Shown here piece after piece: positions 1-9,847 of a stretch of 24,000 bases of DNA. Position numbers and translations under genes: made by a program. Under the pieces are notes generated by a model. The model was not told the origin of the DNA. It made no database searches and saw only the letters and a list, made by a program, of their open reading frames with translations. Source of the stretch: Adiantum capillus-veneris (lineage: Eukaryota > Streptophyta > Polypodiopsida > Polypodiales > Pteridaceae); assembly GCA_014529385.2 (NCBI GenBank), contig CM043959.1:86899529-86923528 (forward strand). The letters are read 5' to 3'. Positions within the stretch are counted from its first letter, which is position 1; each line of letters starts with the position of its first letter.

Positions 1-83
1 TGTTGTGCATTATGAAATGTAGGAAAGGTAGAGAAGGAAGGTGTGTGTGTTAAGAAGGAGTTTGTTTTGCTAATGCGTATTGT

Positions 84-176
84 TTTGTTAATAAGGTGTT
101 GAAAGGTACTGTGTTTTTTTTGTTAATAAGGTGCTAAAAGCTATTGTGTTTTCTCTGTGATAAGGTGTTAGAATTA
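84..176. repeat. Degenerate ~35-bp tandem repeat, three units
   Basis: The core ATAAGGTG recurs with starts near 91, 126 and 160, so the period is about 35 then 34 bases. It is flanked by similar text: a T-rich run before, then G(T/C)T(G/A)AAAG-like sequence and GTGTT after. The third unit is the most diverged. No function is evident. Confidence 0.55.
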
Positions 177-347
177 AGGTAGTAGATCCATAATGATAGT
201 TCTATGTAAAGTATAGTAAGTAGATCTGTTAGCTAATGAGTTACTGTAGTAGTGTGTTAGTGTGTAACAGTAGTTGTATTAGCTGTAAGTAGGTAGGTTA
301 GGTGTGTGTGTGCTCGCACGTGCAGTGCGCCCGCAGCAACCTTAACC

Positions 348-365
348 AAAAAAAAAAAAAAAAAA
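348..365 (+). repeat. Poly-A run (A18)
   Basis: There are 18 consecutive A residues, preceded by CTTAACC and followed by TCAAA. It could be an ordinary homopolymer or the scar of a retroposed 3' end. No upstream polyadenylation signal or target duplication was recognised. Confidence 0.7.
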
Positions 366-717
366 TCAAATTTTAAATGTAGGACCAGGCTTAGGAATAT
401 TTCCCAAGCCCAAGTCCACGCTCGGGCTCAGGCCTCACTCCCCCTTTAAAATTACGTATTTTAGCCTCACGTGTAGGTAAAAATCGACCTTTTTGAGGAC
501 CAACAGAGCTTTGAGTTACCGAACGCTGTGTTGTAAAGCACACCACGACCCCTGAGCGATACGCTCATTTCAAGCTATCATATGCTCTAATCCAAAAATC
601 GATCATTAAAAAATATTTAAAAACATAATCAAGTGGAAACGAGATGCAAAACGCCCAAAAAATCAAGCGGTTAACCATTGAGGTTATTCACCGACGCTTG
701 TAGGGTGCCCAAGGCAC

Positions 718-1668
718 ATGCATCTGCACTCTGGTCATGTGCTAGAGACGGAGCAACTAGCGAGCATTTCGACTTACGCGAGTTCTCAATATCCACCTAC
801 CTTAGGTTTCAGGCCCTCGGCGGGGACCCAAGGTAGTACAAACCAAGACCCAAACATAGCGGCTAGTGACTCTTCCTCTGACTATAAGGTAATGGAGGGT
901 TACCCAATGCCTAATCCTCATAGCTCAAGCCAAGACATGCATGCCATGGGCCCACGGTCCGGGCTGAGCGTGCTTAACCGCTTGAAGCAAACCTTTAGTA
1001 GAGCCACTCGCTTCGAACATGAAGCTAACGATGTAAATGAAGGGGGTGGGGAAGTAAATTCTCCATTCATGACCAACGTAGACCCTTTGCCCTTAGAGAG
1101 TGTGCACGTGAATACTTCATTCACTGCACCCCCTGACTCTTCAGAGCTATTCCCCTCCGAGGTCATATTACCTGATGGTAGAAGCCTTGCCGAAGTGCAA
1201 GAGGTTGAGAGATATATCATTGCGGCTAGAGAAAAGGAAATCGAGAGCTTACGCAAGGCGGAGCAATGAAGAGAGTTAAAAGAAAAAGCCCCTATGTCAA
1301 TATCTTTGCTAGGAGAGCAATCCAGTGCTCCTAAATTAGCGACCACTAAGAGCCAACCCATACAGAGCCACATTGCATCCAACTCAAAGGACACCCCTAG
1401 CACCTCAATCCTAGATAGAGCATTCCTAAATGAGAATTGGGAGTACGAACTACAAACCGAAACTCTAACCGACCTATACACAGGTCACACCTATCACGTG
1501 GGTTGGTTAGATGTCCTACAATCCACAACGGGTGCTACTAGTGTGGAGGATCAACAACAAAGAGTTTATGAGGTCATCCAAAGGGTTATTGAGTTAGAGA
1601 GACAGAACAAGGGGATCAACATGCCTTCCAACGGGTCTCATGAGATTCTTGGATACATGGAAGGCTAA
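718..1668 (+). pseudogene. Gag-like N-terminal region of a decayed retroelement
   Basis: One frame is open from the ATG at 718 to 1668, apart from an in-frame TGA at 1267-1269 (context KAEQ-stop-RELKEKAP). CGA to TGA would explain it. The protein is hydrophilic and rich in Ser, Pro and Glu. Acidic and charged helical stretches near residues 150-190 could form a coiled coil (EVQEVERYIIAAREKEIE), and another is seen near 1570-1610. There is no recognisable catalytic domain. Assignment as a gag N-terminus rests only on position: capsid-like, zinc-knuckle and protease sequences follow on the same strand. A frame change near 1640-1668 carries the reading into the next segment. Confidence 0.45.
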
Positions 1669-2380
1669 ACAACCAACCTTATCGCAAATGGAGACTCCCT
1701 CGGTAAGTCTGATGCATCCTCCATATGTTGTTTTGCTAAGGATCTCAGTGCAATCTGAGCCCACAAGTGATAGCTTTACCTTTCCGAGTCTATCTCATCT
1801 TTCCCTTGATGACACCACAGCTACCATGCCTACCCCAATGATGGGCATGCCAAGAAACACGCCATGGACCTCATTTGTTGGTAAAGCACCACTACATGGT
1901 AGCTCAATGCCTGCAACAGTACCTACAAGTGTGTATCAATCATATACGCCCATGGGTCCTCGTACTCATGTAGTTCCTACCCCTCCCATTGTTTCAACAA
2001 CCTATACTCCACAACCACAACACCCAAGCTCTTATTTCCATGGGACCATACCGGCTAGCATTAGCATGTCACATCCGACGTCTGTTATGCCTAGGGCCAC
2101 ACATATGAACTTTGAACCGCCACATGACACAACACCGTACCAAACGTGGAACCCAAGGGCTTTCTATACGCCAAACCCAATGCCAATACCTACTCCACAT
2201 GTAGTCTCTCGAGCACCTCCACCCACGGTTCTTGCTCACTTAGGTGACTTGGCAACCTTTGCTCAAGCTATTGGTCGATCTATTGCTGAGAATATGCGTA
2301 ATACGCCTGATAGAGAGCCTAGAAGTAAGGCAGTACAAATAGCCAAGCTCACACAAAAATTTAGTGGAGACGGGATGTGA
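1640..2380 (+). pseudogene. Pro/Thr/Met-rich gag linker of the decayed element
   Basis: This frame overlaps the previous one in another phase and encodes a low-complexity, proline-, threonine- and methionine-rich protein (repeated PTP, MPTPMMGMP, TPNPMPIPTP). Its last part reads KAVQIAKLTQKFSGDGM and then hits TGA at 2378-2380. The segment KLTQKFSGDG resembles the start of a plant Ty3 gag capsid domain, where a K-x-P/x-F-x-G-x-G stretch precedes the conserved core. The low-complexity linker itself has no known function that I recognise. The stop followed by a frame change marks this as a broken reading frame. Confidence 0.5.
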
Positions 2381-2807
2381 GAAAGCATATCGCAGTGTTT
2401 GAACAAATTGCGATTCTCTAGGAGAACACAATGACCTGCATAAGAGTAATGCTTTAAGCCTAACCTTAAGTGGGAAGGCATGGGATTGGTATAGAACCCT
2501 AAGAGAGGAAGGAGAGTCGGTGAGATATTTTACTAGTTGCTTGAAGCATTTGAATTCTCGTTGTAATCCAAATGAGTGCTTCAATAATAATCAATATCTT
2601 GATAGATTCATTAGGGGATTACGACATAAGGATATCTACAATGGCCTAGTCATTAGAGGTATCACTACTTGGGAAGCAGTCACCACCAATGCGATTCAAT
2701 TGGAGGATAATTTAATGATTCAAGGAGAAAGAGTGTCTGTTGAGCCTAAATCTATTATCTCGCAAGCATTGGGGCATCAGCCAATGACTCCTAAAACCTA
2801 TTGCTAA
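2381..2807 (+). pseudogene. Gag capsid (Retrotrans_gag-type) remnant, frameshifted
   Basis: Capsid-like pieces appear in successive frames. 2379-2414 encodes VRKHIAVFEQI, then a frame change gives CDSLGEHND. Around 2438-2510 there is LSLTLSGKAWDWYRTL, the hallmark L-x-G-x-A-x-x-W(Y/F) core of plant Ty3 gag. 2520-2807 then gives FTSCLKHLNSRCNPNE, LDRFIRGLR and GITTWEAV, which match the downstream capsid helices. The normal order of a gag capsid is preserved, but at least two frameshifts break it. The capsid would assemble the virus-like particle around retroelement RNA. The family assignment is fairly secure and the gene is not functional as read. Confidence 0.7.
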
Positions 2808-3373
2808 GGAGCCAAAGATATCCGCAAAACAATCATATGTACCCAAGAAAGGAGCAACAATGGTGCTCAGTATGCTATGGACCGCATAGTACCAGTGAAT
2901 GCCCTACTTTTAGAGTAAAATGCAATGAGAACTGTAATGCCTATGGGAGGTATGGTCATCAAGCTAAGAATTGCATAGTATTTAAGCGAGTGATGGCCAA
3001 TAGACCAACCTTAGCATGGACAGACACACCTCGAGTGCCTGCATTGATGTCGGCCCCACCTCTTGAACAAACGTCACAACACATGGTCCCTAGGGCCCAA
3101 AATGTTGTTCAAACAACACCCTTACCACCTCCAGTGCTAGGACTGCAACCACCACATCTGAGAATCACTTATGTGAATCAAGTGGGTTGTGAGTCATCCA
3201 TTGCTTGTTTGGAAGGTTGTGAGGAAGATATAGACCCTAATATTGTCTATGGGATGGATGCGCTTGAAGAAAGTCCACAATACTACATGGAGGACTATTG
3301 GGGACAAGTCAAACCTGTCTGTCAAGTAGCTGCTCCTTGCTGCAAGAGGCCAAAATATCAATTACACTACTAA
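2801..3373 (+). pseudogene. Gag nucleocapsid region, zinc knuckles 1 and 2
   Basis: Two CCHC-type knuckles are visible. Knuckle 1 (2864-2902) reads CSVCYGPHSTSEC, spacing C-x2-C-x3-H-x4-C. Knuckle 2 (2933-2974) reads CNAYGRYGHQAKNC, which fits C-x2-C-x4-H-x4-C except that the second Cys is Tyr (TAT at 2942-2944, one G-to-A step from TGT). Knuckles of this kind bind the packaged RNA in gag. A Pro/Gln-rich stretch and an acidic tail (CEEDIDPNIVYG) follow, ending in TAA at 3371-3373. A frame change then leads to more knuckles. It lies between the capsid remnant and the protease, as expected for gag. Confidence 0.7.
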
Positions 3374-3374
3374 G

Positions 3375-3785
3375 AGACCATCTCTTCAATGCTACAAGTG
3401 TGGAGGTCCACATCATGTAGCCGAGTGTCCTATTAGGCTACAAAAGAATGCCACACTAATGCAAACCAATCAAGCGAGCACGTCTACAATGCCGATACTC
3501 ATGTGTAATCGATATGGCATAGATCATTTGATTGCCCAATGTTCGAATAATCCAAATGCACCAAAGATCACGCCATTATACTTGATTGAGGTTATGAAGG
3601 AGCCATCACAAAGTACACCTGTGGTACCTGTAAATGTACTCACACGATCGATGCTTCAAAAAAAAATTATATTCTTGAATATAGAGACATGGCGTCAATT
3701 GCCCAATTTCACAAGAAGAAAAAAACATGAAGAAAGAGATCGCAAAAAGCAGCGGAGTCAAACCCCAGTTCAAAGACCAACATAG
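3375..3785 (+). pseudogene. Gag nucleocapsid region, zinc knuckles 3 and 4
   Basis: This segment is in a different frame from the preceding one. Knuckle 3 (3390-3428) reads CYKCGGPHHVAEC, with the same C-x2-C-x3-H-x4-C spacing as knuckle 1. Knuckle 4 (3504-3542) reads CNRYGIDHLIAQC, where the second Cys is Tyr (TAT at 3513-3515, again one G-to-A step from TGT). The tail is Lys/Arg-rich (RRKKHEERDRKKQR) and ends in TAG at 3783-3785. Four knuckles in one gag is more than the one or two usual in plant Ty3 elements. Two have lost a zinc ligand. Confidence 0.65.
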
Positions 3786-3808
3786 GGACTGGTGACGACC
3801 CCGTATAT

Positions 3809-4250
3809 ATGAACGACGCTGAAGAGAATTCTGATTCAGGAGTAACCATGGAGACCAAAATGACCACTAAGATAGAAACCAACAAGAAAAATCTTCATGA
3901 GCCACAATGGCCAGGATCCAAGAAGAAGATAGGAACTTATCCAAACCCTACAGAGGAGATCGAGCGAGTCAAGCAATTAAGGAGTTTGGTAGAAGATACC
4001 CAAAGGGATCTAGAGCCAGCACCTAGGTAGATCCAGACTACATACACCGTGTTCCCTACGCAACAGCAACCTCACCAAGTCCATAGAACCTTAGACATAC
4101 CTAGTGTCATCCAAGAAGAAAGTGACCTAAAGTCATGGGAAAGTGGACGTACTCACTTCTTGATGGAAAGAATGTTTACGGAAAGACTACCTGATCCTAC
4201 AAAGAAATAGAGATCCCATCTTCCCCATGTCAAGGGAATGAAGCCAAAAG
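3809..4250 (+). pseudogene. Charged linker between gag and protease, broken
   Basis: An open frame runs 3809-4030 (MNDAEENSDSG... to TAG). The same phase stays open from 4031 to another TAG at 4208-4210, with weakly structured sequence containing VIQEESDLKSWESG and HFLMERMFTERLPD. The composition is charged and hydrophilic. No domain is recognisable. Its place between zinc knuckles and retropepsin makes it the gag-protease linker of the same decayed element. Confidence 0.4.
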
Positions 4251-5645
4251 GTGTCGTTAAACATTTCCAAATTGATGGATTTCATGTCTTTAGAAGTTAG
4301 AACCACCATCATGTCCAAACTATATAAAGAACTTGAGCTAGTCCCAACTCTTCGAGCCTTCATCAATGGAGAACTGAAGTTTGGGCTACCACAATTTTCA
4401 CAGATGGATAAAGCTAGGGAGATGCCAATAGAGGAGGAACACTTAGATCCACAACCCAACCTAGATGAGAACCTTGTGGTAGAAATACATGTTAACAAGC
4501 TGGGACAATACTTTGAGGGTGATGAATCCAATGCGACCATACCAATCACTACCAAGGGATTAACTATGAAGGGAATCCTTGATGGTGGCGTTGGGGCTAG
4601 AATTGTGACTAAAAATTGCTGGGAAACTATGGGAAGACCTCAGCTTGCAACCACAACCATAGTAGTGAAGATGGCCAATGGGTCTATTGTTAAACCTATT
4701 GGGATGCTAGAAGATCTCAAGATCAAGGTCTTTGGACATAAAATAAAAATTACCTTCATTGTTATGGATTTCTCCAAGAACACTATGGCACCTGAGATGA
4801 TCTTAGGACGTCCTTTCATGAGGGAAGCAAAAATGGTCCATGACTGGTCTAAAAACCATGTCTACTTGCAGTTCCAAGATTATGTCATTCAAGCGGATCT
4901 TGTAATTGGTCGAGCACATCCTCTAGGAAACATGTTTATAATTGATCATAGATCTGACACCACAGTTCACTCCGCCCAATTGCAGTATTGTTACACGTGT
5001 AAAGCGGACACTGATGTTAGGGAGGATTCTCCTTATATGGATGTACTACCTGGGATGATTGAGTCGGAGAATGTGGATTGGGTCCACCTAGCAGCAACCA
5101 TAGACACTTGGGGAAACAGGGGGACGACCTGGGTAACACCTGAGGGGGGTGAATTGCCACCACTCATACCCTTAAATATGCTAGAAGCAATGCATATAGA
5201 TTCTGACAAGACTCATCCTAATATAATGAAGAAAACATACAAGTGGGTCTTTAAAGCTTCTTTAGCGACCATAGATAGTGCTAAAAAATAGAAGCCTTGT
5301 AAGAAACGTCCCACTTGCTCCAAGAAATGTAAGGAAACATGGCGGTGGATTCCTAAACGACTATTGGAAGCCTAAGGCTACTATAAAGGAAATGATCAAA
5401 TATGGGTGCCAAAACGTAGATTGTGTTCTTACATGTCACCTGACCCATGTGAGCCCAATCCTGTAGCTCCAAAACGAACTGACGATCGCGGAAAGACAAA
5501 AATCACAGAATGCTACACACCCGCTCCAGAGAAAGTTTGGGTACCGAAGAAAGAACGATTTGTTCCACCTAGCTCAAGAAGGAGGGAGTCCCATGAAGCT
5601 TCTAGCTCCTCATGTAATGCATCCATAGAGGTAAAAGCTTCTCGA
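4251..5645 (+). pseudogene. Retropepsin-like aspartic protease with basic WVPK-repeat tail
   Basis: One phase is followed from 4251 to 5645. The first part carries a retropepsin fold: catalytic LDGGVGARIV (Asp codon 4581-4583), then VVKMANGSIVKPIGMLEDLKI, then the C-terminal LGRPFMREAKMVHDW. D-G-G in place of D-S/T-G is common in plant gag-linked retropepsins, so it is not in itself damage. In-frame stops TAG (5289-5291) and TAA (5373-5375) interrupt the tail. The tail is Cys/Lys-rich and has three W-(I/V)-P-K motifs (5346-5357, 5403-5414, 5538-5549). The protease would cleave the gag polyprotein. No reverse transcriptase follows. The protease family is secure. The function of the tail is unknown. 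Confidence 0.75.
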
Positions 5646-5663
5646 TAACCTCCACCTACAATA

Positions 5664-6052
5664 GTGGACCTCCATGAAGCTACAAAGGAATCCACATCTC
5701 CAAGTGTTCAAGCATCACCTGATGAACCACTTCAATTTCGATCCTGGGAGAGTACCTTACCACCCTTGCAACTCGATGAGGCACCTAAGGTAATAGAAAA
5801 CTACTGGAAAAAATCCTCACGTATTACCAAATGGAACAATTGGTTTCAAAGGGTGATGAGCACATTTCAAACAGTATGACCTACCCAAGGAAAGAAGGAA
5901 GTCTTCATTTATGTCAGTCTATTGAATTATTTCCCTCTTACCCTTCTTTCCCTAACCTCTCAATCACCAATCTTAGGGAATGTATAGATAAAAAAGTAAA
6001 AGAGCAAGAGCTCCCAAACAAAAATCTGGAAACCTACGAGTTCTATACATAG
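5664..6052 (+). pseudogene. Unrecognised 3' remnant of the plus-strand element
   Basis: Two overlapping open frames (5664-5879 and 5831-6052) encode hydrophilic protein with no motif I recognise. The first has a W-rich C-terminus (ENYWKKSSRITKWNNWFQRV). They share strand and direction with the protease segment and probably continue its polyprotein after a frame change. Alternatively this is chance open sequence. No RT, RNase H or integrase signature occurs between here and 10.6 kb on the plus strand. Confidence 0.3.
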
Positions 6053-6150
6053 AAAAAACTCATAGGACACATTATGCACAAGGGCACAACCTATTGACAC
6101 GACCCTTATAATATTTGCACTCTTACCTTCATCTATATGTGTGTATAGAT

Positions 6151-6405
6151 ATGGCTAGTAGGCTAGAGTCATCCACTCCTGCCTTGCGTGAGTGGTACCC
6201 CCATTATTTTTCACAAGTGTTTCACATGGTCTTTGCGGTGCTTGCATGTGAATGGGATTTGGTAGGTACGCTCGCATGTGAGAGAAATTTTGATGAGTTA
6301 GAATGGCTGATACGTCTCTTGGCCACGACTGATCCATACTTAGTAGAGAGTGTTTCTCCCATTGCACAAGCCTACCCTTTTGACCAAGATGACTATAGAC
6401 GTTGA
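6151..6405 (+). CDS. Hypothetical small protein (84 aa), unrecognised
   Basis: The ATG at 6151 opens an 84-codon frame ending in TGA at 6403-6405. The frame is open further upstream, to an ATG at 6115. The protein begins MASRLESSTPALREWYPHYF and is rich in aromatic residues and Leu, with an acidic end (AYPFDQDDYRR). I do not recognise a family. It follows the decayed gag-protease element and precedes a microsatellite. It might be the last exon-like remnant of that element, an unrelated small gene, or a chance ORF. No promoter or polyadenylation signal is convincing. Confidence 0.2.
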   Translation: MASRLESSTPALREWYPHYFSQVFHMVFAVLACEWDLVGTLACERNFDELEWLIRLLATTDPYLVESVSPIAQAYPFDQDDYRR

Positions 6406-6661
6406 AGCGGTCCGGGGCGGGCAACAAGAAGAGCAACCTCTAGACACCCTTCAAGGATCCCGTGCTGCTCAATGGGGCTGGGGCACAACACAACACAAAC
6501 CAAAACAACAAACCCCCAGCCAAATCCCAACTACACAAGGGGCACCACTTAGTTTAAGAGCGAACTAGGACGCAAAAGAGAAGAATCGTTAGAGCAACCC
6601 ACAAACAAGCAAGGAATTTACACTAACCCTAACACCAATGGAACACTCTCACACACTAAAA

Positions 6662-6664
<3 letters not shown>

Positions 6665-6728
<64 letters not shown>
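6665..6728 (+). repeat. (GA)32 microsatellite
   Basis: An uninterrupted GA dinucleotide repeat of 64 bases, preceded by ACAC and followed by TGGTGC. Plant (GA)n tracts mutate quickly by slippage and can bind GAGA-type factors. Nothing nearby shows a regulatory role here. Confidence 0.95.
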
Positions 6729-6731
<3 letters not shown>

Positions 6732-7390
6732 TGCTCGGGCTGCTTTGAAGTATATCGTTAATGATCAAGCAAACATAAATATATATATGTAAGAAAGAGA
6801 GAGAAGGGGGAAGGGGGTGCTTGTTGCACTAATGCCTTCTTACAAATCTGTCATGACCAATCAAAGTGAGATTAGTACTTGTTCAACATAGCCTGAGTAA
6901 ATTACACCACAACACATCACAAGAAAAAAGCCACCCCGATCACTGTCTTAAGGCCAGGGGAGTCCTCTCCACCCTGTCGCCCTCTTACAGCATGTGGGAT
7001 TTATGGCTAAATTGATAACAATACCCGGAGACAAGCTATCAAGAACTTAAATAAAACACCAAGACACTTACACATCATTATTGTCCATGACTTCACGCTG
7101 GAAGGGAGACAAGGTATCCATGCTTAGTCCAAATTCACCCTCCTTGATTCAGCAAATGTTGGGCTTACTCTAGTAGGAGAAATGATAGATTTCCTACTCT
7201 CAATTTAATGATCACTCTCTCTTACAATGGCATAGAGTTCCCTTGCTAATCACCCCTAATACAACACATACATATGCCTAATGCCAATGAGATTCCACTC
7301 AAGAGCTCCTTCTCAAGAGGTTGAGCTTGGCTTCTCAAGCTATAGCATAGTGCTCTTTCTTCTCCCCCCTTTTTGTGCTAGCTACACCCT

Positions 7391-7399
7391 CCTTTTATA
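7391..7399 (-). promoter_or_regulatory. Candidate TATA box, minus strand
   Basis: Read on the minus strand, the sequence is TATAAAAGG in a TTTC-TATAAAAGG-AGGG context, a good plant TATA match. Downstream (lower coordinates) lies purine-rich, non-coding sequence of several hundred bases, as in the R-U5 part of an LTR. No coding frame follows, so the call rests on the motif alone. Confidence 0.35.
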
Positions 7400-7890
7400 G
7401 AAATTTTGAAGGCTAGGGTTACTCCTCTAACCATGGTTGGGTTAGATTTTCAGCAATTTATCTAATTTCTTTTGCTTGGAATTATCAAGAAGTTGGTGGG
7501 GAAAGAGAGAGGAGAGAAATGGAGGTGATAGGACTTTTCATAGTGGGTTAGTGTTAGTAGAGTTAGTATTAATTTACAAATGGAATTGGATATTTACAAT
7601 GGGAGTATTCATGTAGGATACAAATAAGGAAGAAAAAATCTTAAGAGGTAAGAAAAGGTGGATTTCTTACAAGGTTGATGCTCCAAGTGTCTTGAGTAGG
7701 GCCAATTTTGACGCTTGTTGACGGTCCACTAGCTTTGACGGTACATTTTTTCTCCACTCTTGACCTTCCTTGAGAGACAAGGTAATTGAAGCTGAGTAAT
7801 CAACCACCATGATGCTGTCTTTTAAGAGAAGAGGCTGAATTTTGTGGTTTTTTTGATAGATATGGGTAATTTGGAGGAGGAAAAATGAGA

Positions 7891-9080
7891 CTAGGTGGTC
7901 AATTTTGGAATGGAATTATGTGTGGGAGGTATGAGTTCACCATGGTTTCTCTTATTCTTCAAGGTTGAGGAGAAGGTGAGTAGGGTGCAGAGAGGAGTGG
8001 TGAGAGAGGTGGGGATGATGAGTGGAGAAGTGTGTGTGAAAGAGGAAAATGATAAAGTGGAAGAGAGAGTGTGGCTGCATAGCATGGGAAAATTGGGGTC
8101 CACTAATAAAATCATAGCTCACAGCTCGTAGCTCAAAAAAATATGAAAAAATTTGAGGCAAAAGTTCAGCCCACGAGCTACAACTTTTGTTTGTATCACC
8201 TTTTCAAATTCGGAGAGCAAGTGAACTTTAAAAATTCAGCCAAACTGACCGTTTTTTTCCACTGCACAAGGTCCTTGTGGGGTCCTTCTTTGGATGATTC
8301 TTTTGAATACCTCCAAGAGTGAGCCCTCCATAGTGCATGTATGCATGCCACCTACCCTTGACCTTATTTGGTAGGTCTATAATTGAAGATATTGTTGAGA
8401 TCATGATATAAGTGAATAGTACAACTAAGAAAATCAAATATTGAGGGGTCTAAAAAATATGTACATGTCAAATATAAATAATATAAGTGGAAAAAATATA
8501 AAGGGGTCAAAAGAAATCTCTCTCATTATGAGGCTACCATAAAAAGATAAATATTTTTGGTGTTCTAATTTTTTAGAAAAAAAACAAAATAGATGTAGGA
8601 AAGGAAAAATCACAATAGTGAAAAAATATACACATAAATAAAACTAATTTTTTTGGATTTTTGTTGGGGTGGAGTTACACCAAATATAAGATAAGCTTAC
8701 ATGAAAATATTTCTATATGGAATAAAGAGTATGAAAAATGGTAAGAAAAATTGTGGTAATGGTGAGGCAATGTATAGAGCATAAATAACACACACCTAGG
8801 TAGAAATATTTAAATAAATACCAAAATAATTATGAAAAAATCTTTTATTTAGGTCCTATATACAAAGAAATATTTACATACGCATGGGCCATAATATACT
8901 TATATTTTTTATATTTTTTATTTTTTTGGCTCAACTAGCCCCATGACTAGCTAATTGAGGGTTTTTTATTTCAGTAAGGAGATAAGGGAAAAGTCCCCTA
9001 ACTCACACGCACCTATATACAGTGAAAGGGTGAGGGTAACCACAGTGTTTGAGTGATTTGATAGGGTGAGATAACTCACT
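7891..9080. other. AT-rich gene-free region
   Basis: No gene is supported. Short open frames on both strands at 7891-8161 are mutually overlapping and low in complexity. From about 8440 to 8940 the DNA is very A/T-rich, with runs such as TATATTTTTTATATTTTTTATTTTTTT. An imperfect inverted repeat, GTAGCTC...GAGCTAC, flanks an A-rich stretch around 8128-8185. It resembles decayed repeat or intergenic DNA. Confidence 0.45.
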
Positions 9081-9290
9081 ATGGCAATTATAGAGAGCCG
9101 AAAAAACGGCTATCGACGTCTAGTGACCTTCTTGGTAAACATTGGTGTATTTAATGATAAAGATGATTTACATGATTACACGGATGGCACATATGGTCTT
9201 ACGGATGATGAATTTATTGTTCTCGACGACAAGGATAGGGGTTTAGCCTTAGGGTTCCCTCCCAATCTCTATAATATCCTATTCCCTTGA
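9081..9290 (+). CDS. Unrecognised 69-aa open frame, possible exon or remnant
   Basis: The ATG at 9081 has the context CACTATGGC, giving G at +4 as plants favour. It encodes MAIIESRKNGYRRLVTFLV followed by an acidic Asp-rich centre (DDLHDYTDG, TDDEFIVLDDKDRG), ending in TGA at 9288-9290. Composition is more protein-like than neighbouring frames. I do not recognise a family. It may be an exon of a small gene, part of a retroelement or chance. No splice-linked partner could be proved. Confidence 0.25.
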   Translation: MAIIESRKNGYRRLVTFLVNIGVFNDKDDLHDYTDGTYGLTDDEFIVLDDKDRGLALGFPPNLYNILFP

Positions 9291-9847
9291 CTCTCTAGGG
9301 GGAGTGCAAATAATTAGGTTAGGGTTCCTTATGTTTTATAATTGTGTTCAATAAGGATTGGTACCTCTTCCCACTGATGTGCCTTTGGAAGGTGGATGTT
9401 TGGTGGTGACTATTGTGCAATTTGTGACTATATAAGGATGCCTTCGAAGGATAGCAACAATGGATGTTTACATGTTACAACGGATGTTCTCCATTATATA
9501 AGGTGTACTACTTCCTTTTATCTATGTTTTCCACAATTACATGTTTGCATCTTGTCATTTGAGTTCAAACAATGCATAAAATTTATGAAGTTGTGACATT
9601 GCCAATTTAGATGCTATAATTTTTTCAAAACTCTAGTACCTTGTTCTTCTCTTTGAGTTTGGTCTATTAGTTGGCTTTAAGTAGGTATCATGACCTTAGG
9701 CTAAAACTAGGCAACTTAATTGCTGACTTTAATTCCTAAATAGTCTATGAATTGTAGTAATTTTAAAGATGTTTTAGGCTATGAGGATATAGTTCTCTAT
9801 AGCTTATCCCACCTAAGTGTGACTTTTGTTGTGGAAGTCCATGTGTT
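9291..9847. other. Non-coding interval with two TATATAAGG-like motifs
   Basis: No gene is supported. Two plus-strand TATATAAGG-type motifs occur near 9431 and 9495, each followed by short open frames that end quickly. Related phrases (GGATGTTTACATGTTACAACGGATGTT) repeat loosely. The rest is AT-rich and stop-filled. Confidence 0.3.

Larger units (their letters stand above)
1..717. other. Gene-free region upstream of the gag-like pseudogene
   Basis: I see no convincing coding sequence here. The first ~300 bases are T/G-rich on the plus strand and hold a degenerate ~35-bp tandem repeat and short TG runs. An 18-base poly-A run follows, then AT-rich sequence leading to the first open frame at 718. 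The stretch could be the leader, or a remnant of the 5' LTR, of the decayed element downstream. However, I could not find a primer-binding site such as TGGTATCAGAGC or a matching second LTR copy, so this remains inference. Confidence 0.4.
6406..7890. other. Gene-free region with microsatellite and LTR-like sequence
   Basis: I see no supported gene. The stretch contains a (GA)n tract and a purine-rich short repeat (AAGAGAGAGAAGGGGGAAGGGGG near 6792). Read on the minus strand, it also has a TATA-type promoter candidate near 7395, followed by several hundred bases of leader-like sequence with short stop-filled frames. This arrangement resembles part of an LTR or a solo LTR, but no second copy and no TG...CA boundary with target duplication could be defined. 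Confidence 0.35.

Noticed and set aside
1-717. 5' LTR plus primer-binding site of the gag-protease element
   Set aside because: No matching second LTR in the window and no recognisable tRNA-complementary site before 718.
4581-4589. D-G-G in the plus-strand protease as an inactivating mutation
   Set aside because: D-G-G is a common form in plant gag-linked retropepsins, and the rest of the motif is intact.
7891-8161. Overlapping short ORFs on both strands as genes
   Set aside because: They are mutual shadows of low-complexity GA/TC-rich DNA with no domain or conserved motif.
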